DNA of 13,685 nucleotides from Ruminococcus sp. CAG:254 (GCA_000433635.1 HF997971.1:38806-52490); one strand, 5' to 3'. Numbered from the stretch's first letter, positions 1-5,756 are shown. The notes: a model not told the origin generated them from the sequence alone. Translations and numbers: made by a program.

Positions 1-585
1 CGGCGGCTGCCGGAACGGTTGCTGGCAATCCAGAACGAACTAAAAGCCCCGAAAGGACAGTACAACAGCTTCGGAAAGTATAAATATCGCAGTGCTGAGG
101 ACATCTTAGAGGCGGTCAAACCGCTTGCAGAGCAGCACAGCGTTTTAATTTACTGTTCGGATGATATTGTCATGGTTGGCAATCGCATCTATGTAAAGGC
201 AACCGCAACGGCGGAGGATGTCACTGGCAGATGCAGTGCTATTACAGTGACCGCCTTTGCGAGAGAGCCGGACGACAAGAAAGGCATGGATGCCAGTCAG
301 ATTACTGGCACGGCATCCAGCTATGCCCGAAAGTATGCGTTAAATGGTCTGCTCTGCATTGACGATGCAAAGGATGCAGATACAGACGCTTACCAGACCG
401 CTGGAAATGTCCCCGCAGCAACGCAACAGCAGCCCCGTCAACAAATTTACTGTAGCAGCTGCAAAAAGCCCATACAAGCCGCCAAAGGCAAGGATGGGCG
501 ATTGTATCAGCCGATTGACATTTACAAGCAATGCAGAGGACTTTGCATCAACTGCTTTCAGGCATCCAAGGGGGCAGGAAAATGA
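1..585 (+). CDS. ERF-family single-strand annealing protein, 5' partial
   Basis: ERF-type (Rad52-like) phage recombinase that anneals complementary single strands during recombination and concatemer formation. The reading frame is open from base 1 with no stop, and codons before the TTG at 19 (RRLPER) continue it, so the start probably lies upstream of the window. Counting from that TTG, the core carries APKGQYNSFGKYKYRSAEDI (10-29) and the family-typical block ASSYARKYALNG (99-110) followed by IDDAKDADT. The C-terminus adds an unshared-looking zinc ribbon with C145xxC148 and C176xxC179, joined by a Gln-rich linker. It overlaps the next gene by ATGA. The nuclease and SSB behind it make a phage recombination cassette. 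The family call is by motif recognition; the C-terminal zinc binding is inferred from the cysteines. Confidence 0.88.
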   Translation, partial: RRLPERLLAIQNELKAPKGQYNSFGKYKYRSAEDILEAVKPLAEQHSVLIYCSDDIVMVGNRIYVKATATAEDVTGRCSAITVTAFAREPDDKKGMDASQITGTASSYARKYALNGLLCIDDAKDADTDAYQTAGNVPAATQQQPRQQIYCSSCKKPIQAAKGKDGRLYQPIDIYKQCRGLCINCFQASKGAGK

Positions 586-1139
586 CAGACAGAAAAGCGT
601 TTGCAAAAAAAGTCAAAGTCCTCTGCGACACCCGAGAGCAATGCAATCAGCACATCATCCAGTACTTACATGCAAATGGGATTGCTACAGAAAGCCGCAA
701 GCTGGACTTCGGAGATTATTCCTTTGAAATCAATGGAAAGTGCTTTGAGCGTTCCTGCATCGTTGAACGGAAAGGCAGCGTGGATGAACTCTTCGGGAAC
801 TTCGTCCACGACCGGGAACGCATTCAGAAAGAGTTCGATGCAGCTGCAAAGAATGCCCAGCACATGGAATTGATTTTAGAGGGCGTAACATCAGAAGAAG
901 AACTAAAGGCGTTTGAAATCCCAGAAAAGCAGATGATTGCACAAAATCGGAAAGTGAAACGCATCGGCGAAACCGTCTATTTCGCTCTGCGGTCGCTCCG
1001 GTCAGGCAATCGGTGCGGCTTGCAGGTGTCGTTTGTCCGGAAGGAAGACACAGCCAAAAAGCTGCTGGAAATCTTTTACTATTACTATCGGAACTACGAA
1101 AGAGCGGTTGCACCGCTACGAAAGGAGCAAGAACAATGA
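582..1139 (+). CDS. ERCC4/XPF-type nuclease domain protein
   Basis: Predicted structure-selective endonuclease of 185 aa with a single ERCC4 nuclease domain. Visible motifs are VLCDTRE (13-19), LDFGDYSF (41-48) and VERKGSVDEL (61-70), which match the nuclease signature with Asp17, Asp45 and the E62-R63-K64 triad. There is no C-terminal HhH pair as in cellular XPF, so this is the short phage form. The ATG at 582 is preferred over the upstream in-frame ATG at 531 because it has GGGGGCAGG just ahead and overlaps the previous stop (ATGA). In the recombination module it probably trims or resolves branched intermediates made by the annealing protein. The exact substrate is inferred. Confidence 0.85.
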   Translation: MTDRKAFAKKVKVLCDTREQCNQHIIQYLHANGIATESRKLDFGDYSFEINGKCFERSCIVERKGSVDELFGNFVHDRERIQKEFDAAAKNAQHMELILEGVTSEEELKAFEIPEKQMIAQNRKVKRIGETVYFALRSLRSGNRCGLQVSFVRKEDTAKKLLEIFYYYYRNYERAVAPLRKEQEQ

Positions 1140-1705
1140 TAAACAAGGTAATTTTAATGGGTCGGTTGTGTGCAGACCCAGAACTCAAAACCACACAAAG
1201 CGGCATTGCTGTTTGCCGGTTTCGGATTGCCGTCAATCGGCAGTATAGCAAAAGCAGCGAAAAAAAAGCGGATTTTATCAACATCGTCAGCTGGCGGCAG
1301 CAAGCGGAATTTGTCAGCCGGTATTTCCGCAAGGGGTCGATGATTATTGTAGAGGGCAAGTTACAGAATGCTGATTACACGGACAACAACGGGGTCAAAC
1401 ATTACGCTATGGATGTACAAGCGGACAATGTGACATTCGGCGAGAGTAAGACAGCCCAGAACGCCGCACAGAGCGATTATAACAGCCAACCGCAAAACTA
1501 CCAGCCCACACCGCAAACGGCTTACAGCGAGCCGCAGACGCCGTCTTACAGCAATCCGATGCAGGACGTTGTCAATCAGTCACAAAATGTGGTACATACC
1601 TATGAGGCGGATGTCAAAAATGCTGGTAAGTCAACGCCGGAAATTGACCTCGACGACCTTAGCGACTTCCAGACGATTCTCGGTGATGGGGACGTACCGT
1701 TTTAA
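1136..1705 (+). CDS. ssb: Single-stranded DNA-binding protein
   Basis: A 189-aa bacterial-type SSB that coats ssDNA at the replication fork and recruits partners through its tail. The OB-fold begins MINKVILMGRLCADPELKTT and includes FINIVSWRQQAEFVSRYFRKG (48-68) with the conserved Trp54, then IIVEGKLQNADYTDNNG (70-86). A Gln/Pro/Tyr-rich linker leads to an acidic C-terminus ending DGDVPF, the partner-binding tip. The start at 1136 overlaps the previous stop (ATGA) and has AAAGGAG ahead; the longer in-frame extension back to 1013 has no SSB similarity. Full length for the family. It is a phage-encoded copy, as shown by the surrounding replication genes. Confidence 0.95.
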   Translation: MINKVILMGRLCADPELKTTQSGIAVCRFRIAVNRQYSKSSEKKADFINIVSWRQQAEFVSRYFRKGSMIIVEGKLQNADYTDNNGVKHYAMDVQADNVTFGESKTAQNAAQSDYNSQPQNYQPTPQTAYSEPQTPSYSNPMQDVVNQSQNVVHTYEADVKNAGKSTPEIDLDDLSDFQTILGDGDVPF

Positions 1706-1721
1706 AAGGAGATGATACCAG

Positions 1722-2432
1722 ATGCTGGAAAGCGGTTATATTAAGCTATATCGGTCACTTTTAAACTGGGAGTGGTACGATGACATCAACACAAAAACGG
1801 TCTTTCTGCATCTGCTGTTGACCGTCAACATAGCAAAAAGACAATGGCACGGAATCACCGTCCCTTGTGGCAGTCGGGTTTGTAGTTATGCCGTTTTGGC
1901 AAGCGAAACTAGGCTAAGTGTGGACAAAGTAAGGACTGCAATTAAGCACCTCGAAGCCACAGGCGAAATCACAAGGTGCAAATATCCGAAATGTACCGTA
2001 TTTACGGTAAATAATTATGATAAGTTTCAAAATGTCCCAAGCATTTCCCAAGGTGATTACCAGGATAGTCCCGAGGTCGTCCCAAAGTCGTCCCAACAGA
2101 ATAAGAAGATAGAAGAAGATAAAGAAGATATCTATCTATCTATCTTAGATGCAGAAAGCCAAAATTTTCCTCCAACGCTGGAAGAAATCCGGCTATTTGC
2201 AGAGCAAGAGAAAATCCGGATTGACGTGCAAAAGTTTTATGACTATTACACGGAAAGAGATTGGAAGACGAAAAACGGGAATTTTATCCGAAATTGGAAA
2301 AAGACACTGCAATATTGGGGTGAAACAGAGGGAACGCCACACAAAGGAAAAAAGCAGCAACAAGAAACACCGGTATCAGAAAACGCTGAAGCTTATGCAA
2401 GTCTGATTTTAAACTTGGATGAGCCGATATAG
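1722..2432 (+). CDS. Phage replisome organizer / DnaD-like replication initiator
   Basis: A 236-aa protein with the two-part plan of Firmicutes phage replisome organizers. Residues 1-105 look like the winged-helix N-terminal domain (GYIKLYRSLLNWEWYDD at 5-21, then LSVDKVRTAIKHLEATGEI at 65-83). A poorly conserved Gln/Ser/charged linker spans about 106-145. The C-terminal segment KFYDYYTERDWKTKNGNF (171-188) with IRNWKKTLQYW is typical of this group. Such proteins bind the phage origin and load helicase. AAAAGGAGATGATACC precedes the ATG. The linker-coding DNA contains a cluster of short phased repeats and an A/T-rich tract, as expected if the initiator binds inside its own gene. The family is confident; origin binding is inferred. 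Confidence 0.82.
   Translation: MLESGYIKLYRSLLNWEWYDDINTKTVFLHLLLTVNIAKRQWHGITVPCGSRVCSYAVLASETRLSVDKVRTAIKHLEATGEITRCKYPKCTVFTVNNYDKFQNVPSISQGDYQDSPEVVPKSSQQNKKIEEDKEDIYLSILDAESQNFPPTLEEIRLFAEQEKIRIDVQKFYDYYTERDWKTKNGNFIRNWKKTLQYWGETEGTPHKGKKQQQETPVSENAEAYASLILNLDEPI
1994..2147 (+). other. Candidate phage replication origin inside the initiator gene
   Basis: Three elements follow one another. First, a perfect 7-bp dyad: TACCGTA at 1994-2000 and TACGGTA at 2003-2009. Second, an iteron-like cluster of TCCCRA (2035-2096). Third, a strand-asymmetric purine-rich and A/T-rich tract running into four TATC units (2129-2144). The order of iterons then an easily melted tract, in the linker part of an initiator gene, resembles the lambda O-gene origin. 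The repeat phase ignores the codon frame. Origin function is inference from architecture only. Confidence 0.55.
2032..2098 (+). repeat. Iteron-like 11-bp-phased TCCCRA repeats
   Basis: TCCCAA occurs at 2035, 2046, 2080 and 2091, and TCCCGA at 2069. The intervals are 11, 23, 11 and 11 bp, so copies sit roughly one helical turn (or two) apart. The last two full units are GTCGTCCCAAA and GTCGTCCCAAC. The copies occupy all three codon phases of the surrounding gene, so they are not a by-product of a peptide repeat. Confidence 0.7.
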
Positions 2433-2448
2433 CAGGAAAGGGATGGAT

Positions 2449-3060
2449 ATGTCAAAAAGATACTCAGAGCGATTCAAAATGCAAGTCGCATATGATTATT
2501 TTGTAGACCGTTGTCCGGTCAATGCGTTAGGTGATAAATACAAAATCACAGGCGATACGGTCAGATATTTTTGCAGCGAGCGACGAGGAGAATACCGAGA
2601 TGCAATTGTCCGGAACTGGAAAGACGAGGAAAAGCGGTTGCGTCGGGCGGTGTCTGATTATCTGAGCGGCAAATCCGCCGAAATAATCACGCAGGAGTAC
2701 AACATTTGTACACGTCGGCTTTTTAGGATGGTCGATACACGTTGCAACTCGTATTTGATAGAGCCGCCGGAATTTACGGCAGAGGAACTTGCAAAACCAA
2801 AGGCTTTTACTTTGTACAGGAGTTTGACAAGGGAAATCTTAAAAATGGACGTGCAACGCCGTCCGGTGTACGGTATCCGTGATGCAATCACTGGGATGTG
2901 GTTACAGCGGCTCGACAAAAAAGGGAATATGCATCCGCTGTTATATTTGACAGTGGATAACGCAAATGCAAAACTGCGTACAGTCAAAATGATACGAGGT
3001 CAGCATAATGCTGGTAACGTTGATTTGAGGGTGCAGTGGTATGGATGGGAGAAAAAATGA
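2449..3060 (+). CDS. Phage protein with two tandem helix-turn-helix-like segments
   Basis: Unrecognised 203-aa protein. Residues 4-42 (RYSERFKMQVAYDYF, then PVNALGDKYKITGDTVRYF) read like the homeodomain-like HTH found at the N-terminus of IS3-type OrfA. Residues 64-95 (LRRAVSDYLSGKSAEIITQE, then YNICTRRLFRMV) look like a second, more diverged copy. The C-terminal half (about 106-203) is basic and has no motif I know. The ATG at 2449 is chosen because AGGAAAGGG lies 7 nt ahead; ATGs at 2443 and 2419 are in frame but fit the binding site less well. It follows the initiator, so a DNA-binding or regulatory role is plausible but inferred. No transposase catalytic domain is present. Confidence 0.6.
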   Translation: MSKRYSERFKMQVAYDYFVDRCPVNALGDKYKITGDTVRYFCSERRGEYRDAIVRNWKDEEKRLRRAVSDYLSGKSAEIITQEYNICTRRLFRMVDTRCNSYLIEPPEFTAEELAKPKAFTLYRSLTREILKMDVQRRPVYGIRDAITGMWLQRLDKKGNMHPLLYLTVDNANAKLRTVKMIRGQHNAGNVDLRVQWYGWEKK

Positions 3061-3353
3061 AGCATAATCTTAGAGAGCTTGACGAGGGGCAGCTGCAAAC
3101 AATGTGGTCTTTTTTAAAGCTGCAACCAAAAAACACCTGCACCAAAGAGGATGTCAGGATATTAAAAGAGCACCTTGACATTATCCGCCAAGCAATGGTA
3201 CAGAAAACAGCTGGTCAGAGAGATACTGACCCGGATACATATGTTGATTTTGTCGAGATTGGCACATATATCAATTTTGTTGTGATTGAGGCGTTGCAAT
3301 TGCGGATATATGGCGGTTTAGACGCGTTGGAAGAGGTGCTGCCGGGTGAGTAA
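3057..3353 (+). CDS. Hypothetical small helical phage protein
   Basis: 98 aa, not recognised. The start at 3057 overlaps the previous stop (ATGA) and has GGGAG 5 nt ahead; an alternative in-frame ATG lies at 3045. The protein appears mostly alpha-helical, with a Thr/Asp-rich middle (TAGQRDTDPDTYVDF) and an acidic C-terminus (ALEEVLPGE). No cysteine pair, HTH or membrane segment is visible. It is translationally coupled to both neighbours, overlapping the next gene by 8 nt. Function unknown. Confidence 0.6.
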   Translation: MKHNLRELDEGQLQTMWSFLKLQPKNTCTKEDVRILKEHLDIIRQAMVQKTAGQRDTDPDTYVDFVEIGTYINFVVIEALQLRIYGGLDALEEVLPGE

Positions 3354-3633
3354 AGAATTGAGAGATTGGTATGCCAAGCATGGGATTTGTGCGGAGTGTG
3401 GGCGAGAAAGTGCGGCTCCACACAGAAAATATTGCTGGGAGTGTTTATACAAACGCAATGAAAGACACCACAAATACATTGCAAACATGTCGGAAGAGCG
3501 GAGCAAGCGGAAAGAAAAAAAGCTTGTGAAAGAACTAAAAAGAAATATGCTGAGCGGAAAGCTGCCGGAAAATGTGTACGTTGCGGAAAAAAGCCAGCAG
3601 AACCCGGAAAAGTTATGTGTACGATGTGTCTAA
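3346..3633 (+). CDS. Zinc-ribbon phage protein, zero-frame product (N-terminal half)
   Basis: GTG start with GGAAGAGG about 9 nt ahead, overlapping the previous gene by 8 nt. The 95-aa zero-frame product has one Cys ribbon, C15AEC18 and C30WEC33, then a basic helix. After residue 59 the text (LVKELKRNM onward) stops resembling this family, whereas the -1 frame continues the expected pattern (ERTKKKYAERKAAGKCVRCG). The change of frame falls at A_AAA_AAG (3516-3522). Either a programmed -1 shift makes a 174-aa two- or three-ribbon protein, or a single base was lost here by mutation or sequencing error. Nucleic-acid or protein binding is inferred from the ribbon alone. Confidence 0.6.
   Translation: MSKELRDWYAKHGICAECGRESAAPHRKYCWECLYKRNERHHKYIANMSEERSKRKEKKLVKELKRNMLSGKLPENVYVAEKSQQNPEKLCVRCV
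3516..3522 (+). other. Slippery heptamer A_AAA_AAG in frame
   Basis: The zero-frame codons GAA-AAA-AAG contain A_AAA_AAG in exactly the phase needed for -1 slippage, the same heptamer used in E. coli dnaX. GGAG at 3500-3503 lies about 12 nt upstream, similar to the internal SD stimulator of dnaX. I see no strong hairpin just downstream. The -1 frame is open from 3462 to 3869, so a slip here joins both halves. Confidence 0.5.
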
Positions 3634-3869
3634 AAAAAGACGCAAAAAGGCACATGGAAAAGAGACGGGAAAATGGGGCTTTACCAAGATATATGTTTGG
3701 CGACGGCTATCACTGTGTAACCTGTGGCAAGGATATTGATAATGGTAAAAAGCAGTGTGATGAGTGCCAGTATAACGCTGCACACGCATTGGAAATCGCA
3801 CGAGGCAAAATAAAAGGTGGTTTTAGAAACCATAAGCTTGTATTTGGTAAAACAGGAAGGAAAACATGA
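3522..3869 (+). CDS. Zinc-ribbon phage protein, -1 frame C-terminal half
   Basis: This -1 frame continues the gene that starts at 3346. After a slip it would read ACERTKKKYAERKAAGKC, then CVRCGKKPAEPGKVMCTMC (a second ribbon), then YHCVTCGKDIDNGKKQCDEC (a third ribbon), and end in a basic tail. It contributes 115 aa to a 174-aa fusion. The first in-frame ATG is at 3615, has only a weak GGAAAAG ahead and would begin inside the second ribbon, so independent initiation is unlikely to give a sensible protein. If no frameshifting occurs, this is the orphaned half of a broken gene. It overlaps the membrane-protein gene behind it by ATGA. Confidence 0.55.
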   Translation, partial: ACERTKKKYAERKAAGKCVRCGKKPAEPGKVMCTMCLKKDAKRHMEKRRENGALPRYMFGDGYHCVTCGKDIDNGKKQCDECQYNAAHALEIARGKIKGGFRNHKLVFGKTGRKT

Positions 3870-4021
3870 ACATGAGCAAAATCAACGCCACGCAAATCCT
3901 ACCAATTGCCATGATACTGCTGGATGTTGGTGCAGCAGCGGTTTGTTTGTGGCATAAAGACCACAGACGGGCAGTTTATTGGTTGGCTGCGGCGGTTTTA
4001 AATGTCACCGTTACGTTTTAA
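3866..4021 (+). CDS. Small phage membrane protein (51 aa)
   Basis: A short gene with AGGAAGG ahead of ATG 3866, overlapping the previous stop (ATGA). A second in-frame ATG lies at 3872. The product starts MNMSKINATQILPIAMILLD and holds two hydrophobic stretches, about 11-29 and 37-51, separated by a basic turn (HKDHRR). It is therefore probably a hairpin of two membrane segments, or one segment plus an amphipathic helix. Similar tiny proteins are common in early regions of Firmicutes phages, with no known function. No holin assignment is made because it lies far from any lysis gene. Confidence 0.7.
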   Translation: MNMSKINATQILPIAMILLDVGAAAVCLWHKDHRRAVYWLAAAVLNVTVTF

Positions 4022-4073
4022 TCACAGCGATAGGAGCGAAAGAATCTGAATGAAAGAGAAAGGAAGCGTTGAA

Positions 4074-4571
4074 ATGAACGACATCGAAAAGAAACTGGAA
4101 GCCCTGAAAGCGGAATTTTTGGGGAAGCTGGAAGCGTTGCGAAAAGAAGCAGAGGCACAGAAGAAACAGGAAGAGCCGAAGCCGTGGAAGCCGGAGGCTG
4201 GAGAAGAATACTTTTTTGTTAATAATGATTTATCTATCTACTGCTTTTGCAATTACAATGGCGAAGAAGACAGATACAATTTTGAGATTGGCAACTGTTT
4301 CCGCACGGGAGAACGTGCCGAACAAGTCGCAGAGAAAATGCGGTTGCTGTTACGGTTGGAACAGCTGCATGATATGATTTGTCCGGATTATGTGCCGGAT
4401 TGGAATAATGATGGCGAATTGAAATTTTGTTTAGCCCATCATTGTGATGATGATTGTTGGTTTGTGGACTACTTTAATGTCACCCAATATCCAACTGTAT
4501 ATTTTGACACCGAAGAAAACGCCCAAAAAGCAGCAGAAATCCTAAACAAAGAGATGAGGGAGTCCAAATGA
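4074..4571 (+). CDS. Phage protein with coiled coil and two EEA-type repeats, unknown role
   Basis: 165 aa. The ATG at 4074 has AAAGGAAG at good distance; an in-frame ATG at 4050 is less well placed. An N-terminal heptad-like helix (IEKKLEALKAEFLGKLEALR) is followed by a charged linker. The aromatic/Cys-rich body contains two related segments: YFFVNNDLSIYCFCNY to FRTGERAEQVAEKMRLLL, and KFCLAHHCDDDCWFVDYF to YFDTEENAQKAAEILNKE. This layout resembles a widespread phage/plasmid family of repeated YxF...FxTxEEAxxAxE units with no established function. The family link is tentative. It overlaps the next gene by ATGA. Confidence 0.65.
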   Translation: MNDIEKKLEALKAEFLGKLEALRKEAEAQKKQEEPKPWKPEAGEEYFFVNNDLSIYCFCNYNGEEDRYNFEIGNCFRTGERAEQVAEKMRLLLRLEQLHDMICPDYVPDWNNDGELKFCLAHHCDDDCWFVDYFNVTQYPTVYFDTEENAQKAAEILNKEMRESK

Positions 4572-4861
4572 AGAACCCAGCCTTACAGCGGAAAAACCTG
4601 TACAACAAGAACGAGGTCGAGTATAGTCACAGAATGGCTATCTATCAGGGCATGGCGATGGTATTCGTTGCGTTGGAGTGGCACTATGGCTGGAAAGAGA
4701 AACGGCTGCAGCGGCTGTTTGACAACGTGCAGTCCATTGCAGAGATGCCGCCGATTTTTGGCAAGTCGCCCGATGCACTGGAACAGATGCAGCGTTTCAA
4801 GCAGGATTACCAGATTGATTTTACAAAAATCAAATTACAAGTAAAGGCTAAAGTGGAGTGA
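4568..4861 (+). CDS. Hypothetical phage protein
   Basis: 97 aa, unrecognised. GAGGGAG precedes the ATG, which overlaps the previous stop. The sequence seems helical, with a hydrophobic, aromatic middle (MAIYQGMAMVFVALEWHYGW, about 23-42) followed by KEKRLQRLFDNVQSIAEM and a basic C-terminus. The hydrophobic stretch contains charged and polar residues, so a membrane segment is doubtful. Its place between two small accessory genes gives no functional clue. Confidence 0.6.
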   Translation: MKNPALQRKNLYNKNEVEYSHRMAIYQGMAMVFVALEWHYGWKEKRLQRLFDNVQSIAEMPPIFGKSPDALEQMQRFKQDYQIDFTKIKLQVKAKVE

Positions 4862-4865
4862 GAAA

Positions 4866-5348
4866 ATGAATAAGGTGTGTAAACGGTGTGGTCAGCCGCT
4901 GCCGGATGGCTGGAATTTTTACAACAACAAACGCACCGGGAAGCTAACAAAGTGGACACCTGGACAGTGTTGCAGACCTTGCTATAATGCAATTAACGTT
5001 GAGCGTCGCCACAAAAAACGTGATGCATATAAATCCAATCCGCAAGTGAAAGCAAAGGCAACATGTAAAGAGCCGATACCGCTGAAACGATATGACAACA
5101 TAGACAACTGCTATATATACCTTGCTGCCTGCATTGTCCGGACAACTATGGCGGAGTACGAGCGTGCTTTAAAAAAATATAACAACACGCCGGAATCCAT
5201 GCATTATATCGAGCGGCTAGAGGGCGATTTGCTAAGCTATTACTACAGCATTTTGGTCTTGCAATCGTTAGACCTACGACGGTATTGCATAAACAAACGC
5301 AAGGCGTATGGTATCGGCGTTTACACGACAGCACAAGATGTAGTGTGA
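4866..5348 (+). CDS. Zinc-ribbon protein at the end of the early operon
   Basis: 160 aa with GGAGTGAG ahead of the ATG. Residues 1-50 form a Cys ribbon, C5KRC8 and C35-C36RPC39, followed by a basic patch (VERRHKKRDAYK). The rest (about 75-160) is helical with many Tyr/Leu residues (LLSYYYSILVLQSLDLRRY). It is the last gene before the non-coding control region. The ribbon plus basic patch suggests nucleic-acid binding. A transcription-control role next to the late promoter is possible but is inference from position only. Confidence 0.65.
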   Translation: MNKVCKRCGQPLPDGWNFYNNKRTGKLTKWTPGQCCRPCYNAINVERRHKKRDAYKSNPQVKAKATCKEPIPLKRYDNIDNCYIYLAACIVRTTMAEYERALKKYNNTPESMHYIERLEGDLLSYYYSILVLQSLDLRRYCINKRKAYGIGVYTTAQDVV

Positions 5349-5349
5349 T

Positions 5350-5382
5350 TTGATACAAGCATATCAACGTGTTGTATAAAAT
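5350..5382 (+). promoter_or_regulatory. Weak promoter-like sequence with overlapping dyads
   Basis: TTGATA (5350-5355) and TATAAA (5375-5380) are 19 nt apart, a little wide. TTGATA is also the left arm of a perfect dyad with TATCAA (5362-5367), and ATACAA (5353-5358) pairs with TTGTAT (5372-5377). It could be a minor promoter or an operator; the evidence is limited to these matches. Confidence 0.3.
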
Positions 5383-5418
5383 AGAATTCCGAAAGAGCAT
5401 GAATTTCAGCAAAATATA

Positions 5419-5448
5419 TTGAAATCCTGCATCTATTACTGGTATAAT
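5419..5448 (+). promoter_or_regulatory. Probable late promoter (extended -10)
   Basis: TTGAAA (5419-5424) is followed after 18 nt by TATAAT (5443-5448) with the TG of an extended -10 (TGGTATAAT). The expected start is near 5455. This is the best sigma-A-type promoter I see, and it lies in the only sizeable non-coding gap, upstream of the packaging/structural operon. A perfect dyad covers the -10, and another (ATTTCA 5403-5408 / TGAAAT 5420-5425) covers the -35, suggesting control by a bound protein. Confidence 0.7.
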
Positions 5449-5452
5449 AGAT
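5431..5452 (+). promoter_or_regulatory. Operator-like perfect inverted repeat over the -10
   Basis: ATCTATTA (5431-5438) and TAATAGAT (5445-5452) are exact reverse complements separated by 6 nt, and the right arm overlaps TATAAT. A dimeric repressor or activator bound here would directly control the late promoter. The dyad is seen; the protein that binds it is unknown. Confidence 0.5.
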
Positions 5453-5464
5453 ATAGGATTAAAC

Positions 5465-5498
5465 GCACCGTGCGGAGATATCCGTGCGGTGTTTTTTT
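5465..5498 (+). terminator. Intrinsic terminator / leader hairpin
   Basis: An 11-bp stem pairs 5466-5476 with 5481-5491 (CACCG closing with CGGTG, two G-U pairs, then CGGA with TCCG) around a GATA loop. Seven T residues (5492-5498) follow at once. It can end early-operon transcripts. It also lies only about 10 nt after the predicted late start site, so transcripts from that promoter meet it immediately, which suggests attenuation or a roughly 45-nt RNA. Confidence 0.8.
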
Positions 5499-5510
5499 AT
5501 GGTGGTATAG

Positions 5511-5756
5511 ATGGATGTTTCAAACTTTTATAAATCTAAGGCATGGCAACACAAACGCCGCATGATTCTGCGGCGGGATGCTTACCAATGCCAGGACTGC
5601 AAGCGTTATGGTCGGATACGTCCGGCGGTTACGGTGCACCACATCAAACATTTGGACGATTACCCTGAGCTTGCCTTGCAAAGCGATAACCTTATAAGCC
5701 TTTGCGATGCGTGCCACAACAAGCGACACCCGGAAAAAGGCGGAAGACGGCGGTAG
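5511..5756 (+). CDS. HNH endonuclease next to terminase
   Basis: 81-aa free-standing HNH nuclease. Zn ligands C27QDC30 and C65DAC68 frame the betabetaalpha-metal core VHHIKHLDD (42-50, His43/His44), Asn60 and H69NKRH73. In HK97-type cos phages such an HNH protein works with the large terminase to cut the genome at cos, and its place just before the terminase genes fits this. The start at 5511 has only a modest GGTGG ahead, directly after the terminator T-tract, so translation may be weak or depend on the leader structure. Confidence 0.92.
   Translation: MDVSNFYKSKAWQHKRRMILRRDAYQCQDCKRYGRIRPAVTVHHIKHLDDYPELALQSDNLISLCDACHNKRHPEKGGRRR

Noticed and set aside
730..1359. Minus-strand open frame of 209 codons
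   Set aside because: Lies antisense to the ERCC4 nuclease and SSB genes, with low-complexity Arg/Ser-rich text and no recognisable domain.
2129..2144. TATC tandem repeat as a phase-variation tract
   Set aside because: Only four units in a gene interior; slippage would break an essential initiator, so a melting tract in the origin is a simpler reading.
2449..2570. IS3-type transposase OrfA
   Set aside because: Only the HTH is similar; no OrfB/DDE frame, no inverted repeats or target duplication nearby.
3175..3203. Promoter starting at TTGACA
   Set aside because: No acceptable -10 hexamer 16-19 nt downstream, and it lies inside a compact operon.
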